Below, one piece after another: positions 17,873 through 18,903 of a stretch of 18,903 bases of DNA. The notes beneath the pieces were generated by a model. It did no database searches and was not told the DNA's origin. It was given only the letters and a program-made list of their open reading frames with translations. How positions within the stretch are numbered: position 1 is the first letter of the stretch; each line of letters begins with the position of its first letter. This DNA is from Ettlia oleoabundans (taxonomy: Eukaryota; Chlorophyta; Chlorophyceae; Chlamydomonadales), in contig JAAMXP010002156.1 in assembly GCA_019693395.1 (NCBI GenBank), forward strand, positions 1 through 18,903, in the 5' to 3' direction. The position numbers were made by a program, and so were the translations under genes.

Positions 17873-18678
17873 TCAATGCCCTCGCCCATCTGCTGCACCG
17901 CCCAACAGCGCCGTCGCCACAATATCTCCCCCAGCCGCCCCCGCATACTTTGCGAGCATTACTGCGTCGCGCAGCATTGGCTCCAGCCTCAGGCGCCCAC
18001 TTAGCTCCACGCAAAACTTCAGCATGCCATCAAAGTCCCAGTCCTCGCTGCAAGAAAAAACGAAAGGTTGAGCGAGGTAAAGAAAGGGTGGGCGAGGAAC
18101 AGGCGATAGAGTCTTGGACTGTTTGCGCGGTTGGCAAAGAAGGGGCAATGATGCGTGGAGTAGGCGACCAGGGCTCAACCACAAATAGCTGAGGATCGCA
18201 TGGTTGGGACTGCCCAAAGGACAGACATGCCCATTGCTTTTGGCGCTGGGTTAGCACTGGTGAGGCGCTCACCTGAGTAAGCGCCTGCGGTGGTGCTCCA
18301 GCGCTGCCACACACAGGTAGAGGTGCAAACCCGGCTCAGCCGCCCACAGCGCCTCCCACAGCCGCAGTACCTGCCAGGTGCGGGACGCGGGACGCCGCCA
18401 GCTTGGAGTAAGCACAGGTGGCTCCAGCACCAGGGATACACCTCCGCCTTTGCAATCGAATAACACAGCACTGCACAAACCTTAGGGTTGCTTGCATGTA
18501 GTGAGCAGTCACGGCTGCACCCACCTCTTCGAACGAAAACTCCCGTTTGAAGTGCAGCAGCAGCCATCTGTAGCAGAAGAAGAATGAGAGGCAGTCCCTT
18601 CCCTCCAGGTGCATGTACAGCGGCGGGTCCAGCAGCTGCACCAGCGACCGCAGCGCCAGCAGCTGAGCGTGCATGGCC
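17873..18678 (-). CDS. C-terminal part of a TBC1D15/17 (GYP7)-type Rab GTPase-activating protein; 5' part outside the window
   Basis: Three exons are visible in reading order: 18678-18525, 18370-18273 and 18047-17873, with matching phases (2, 0, 2). The first reads MHAQLLALRSLVQLLDPPLY, then HLEGRDCLSFFFCYRWLLLH and FKREFSFEE. The second begins VLRLWEALWAAEPGLHLYLC and ends AALEHHRRRLLS. The third begins EDWDFDGMLKFCVELSGRL and ends GGAADGRGH. FFCYRWLLLxFKREFS...VLRLWEALW is the conserved C-terminal half of the TBC domain in the TBC1D15/17 and GYP7 group, so the product should stimulate GTP hydrolysis by a Rab GTPase in membrane traffic. The catalytic Arg and Gln fingers belong to the upstream half and cannot be seen here. 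Bases 18679-18903 look like intron. The first residue listed is internal, not a start. Confidence 0.85.
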
Positions 18679-18903
18679 CTGCAGGGCGACAGGGTTGTGG
18701 TGGGGCCTGGGGTGGAGTTGTGGCACAAGGTGGATGCAGAGCTTGAGCTTCCTCAGCCGTCAGACCAAGCGGTTGCGCATTTGGACTAACAACAATGCTG
18801 ACCTCCCCTGTCTCCCCATGCAACTCCAACAAAAGCTTGGAGCAGGTTTGTACTGCGACACCTACTCGCACAGCACAGGGTGAGGCATTCAATGTGTCTC
18901 ACT

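Noticed and set aside
1..18903. CRISPR arrays, tRNA/rRNA genes, transposons or long terminal repeats
   Set aside because: No regularly spaced repeats, cloverleaf-like signals, transposase/reverse transcriptase motifs or terminal repeats were seen on either strand by eye.
18679..18903. Minus-strand open frame upstream of the TBC exons as more coding sequence
   Set aside because: It contains no TBC-like motifs, and a strong acceptor (GTCGCCCTGCAG) ends at 18679, so it is best read as intron.

Overview
This window looks like nuclear DNA from an intron-rich green alga, most likely a chlorophyte of the trebouxiophyte (Chlorella/Coccomyxa-like) type. That placement is inference. It rests on many short spliceosomal introns (mostly 110-350 bp, usually ending TGCAG), G/C-biased third codon positions in exons, TGTAA near the 3' end of some minus-strand genes (the usual green-algal poly(A) signal), and homology to plant/algal families. 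There is no operon structure and I found no rRNA, tRNA, CRISPR or mobile element. All exon models were built by hand: splice sites were accepted only when intron phases agreed on both sides.

Layout. 1-300 (-): first exon of an unrecognised gene leaving the left edge. 428-3590 (+): eight-exon, 627-residue LAF3/YtcJ-like amidohydrolase with an N-terminal hydrophobic anchor, divergent from the first gene across a 127-bp spacer. 4125-11784 (+): 21-exon, 942-residue protein with a signal peptide, a Vps62/DUF946-type domain rich in N-glycosylation sequons, and a polytopic C-terminal half. 11785-12981: UTR/intergenic DNA with a short segment that looks exonic on both strands. 12982-14035 (-): unrecognised 247-residue protein with an ambiguous 3' end. 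14515-15544 (+): small unrecognised protein (91 residues, or 189 if a cassette exon is used), head-to-head with the previous gene. 15545-16623: mostly non-coding, holding the 3' UTR of the next gene and one orphan exon-like piece. 16624-17598 (-): gene with an MGCC lipidation-type N-terminus whose last exon is broken by a 53-bp tandem duplication. 17873-18678 (-): last three exons of a TBC1D15/17 (GYP7)-type Rab GTPase-activating protein, whose 5' part lies beyond the right edge.

The genes do not form a pathway. Three concern membranes or trafficking (Vps62-like, TBC Rab-GAP, MGCC protein), but I read this as coincidence in a compact algal genome. The points most worth checking are the 53-bp duplication, the two clear GC-AG introns, the Vps62-polytopic architecture, and the in-frame stop that a 33-nt in-frame segment with GT-AG ends could remove.
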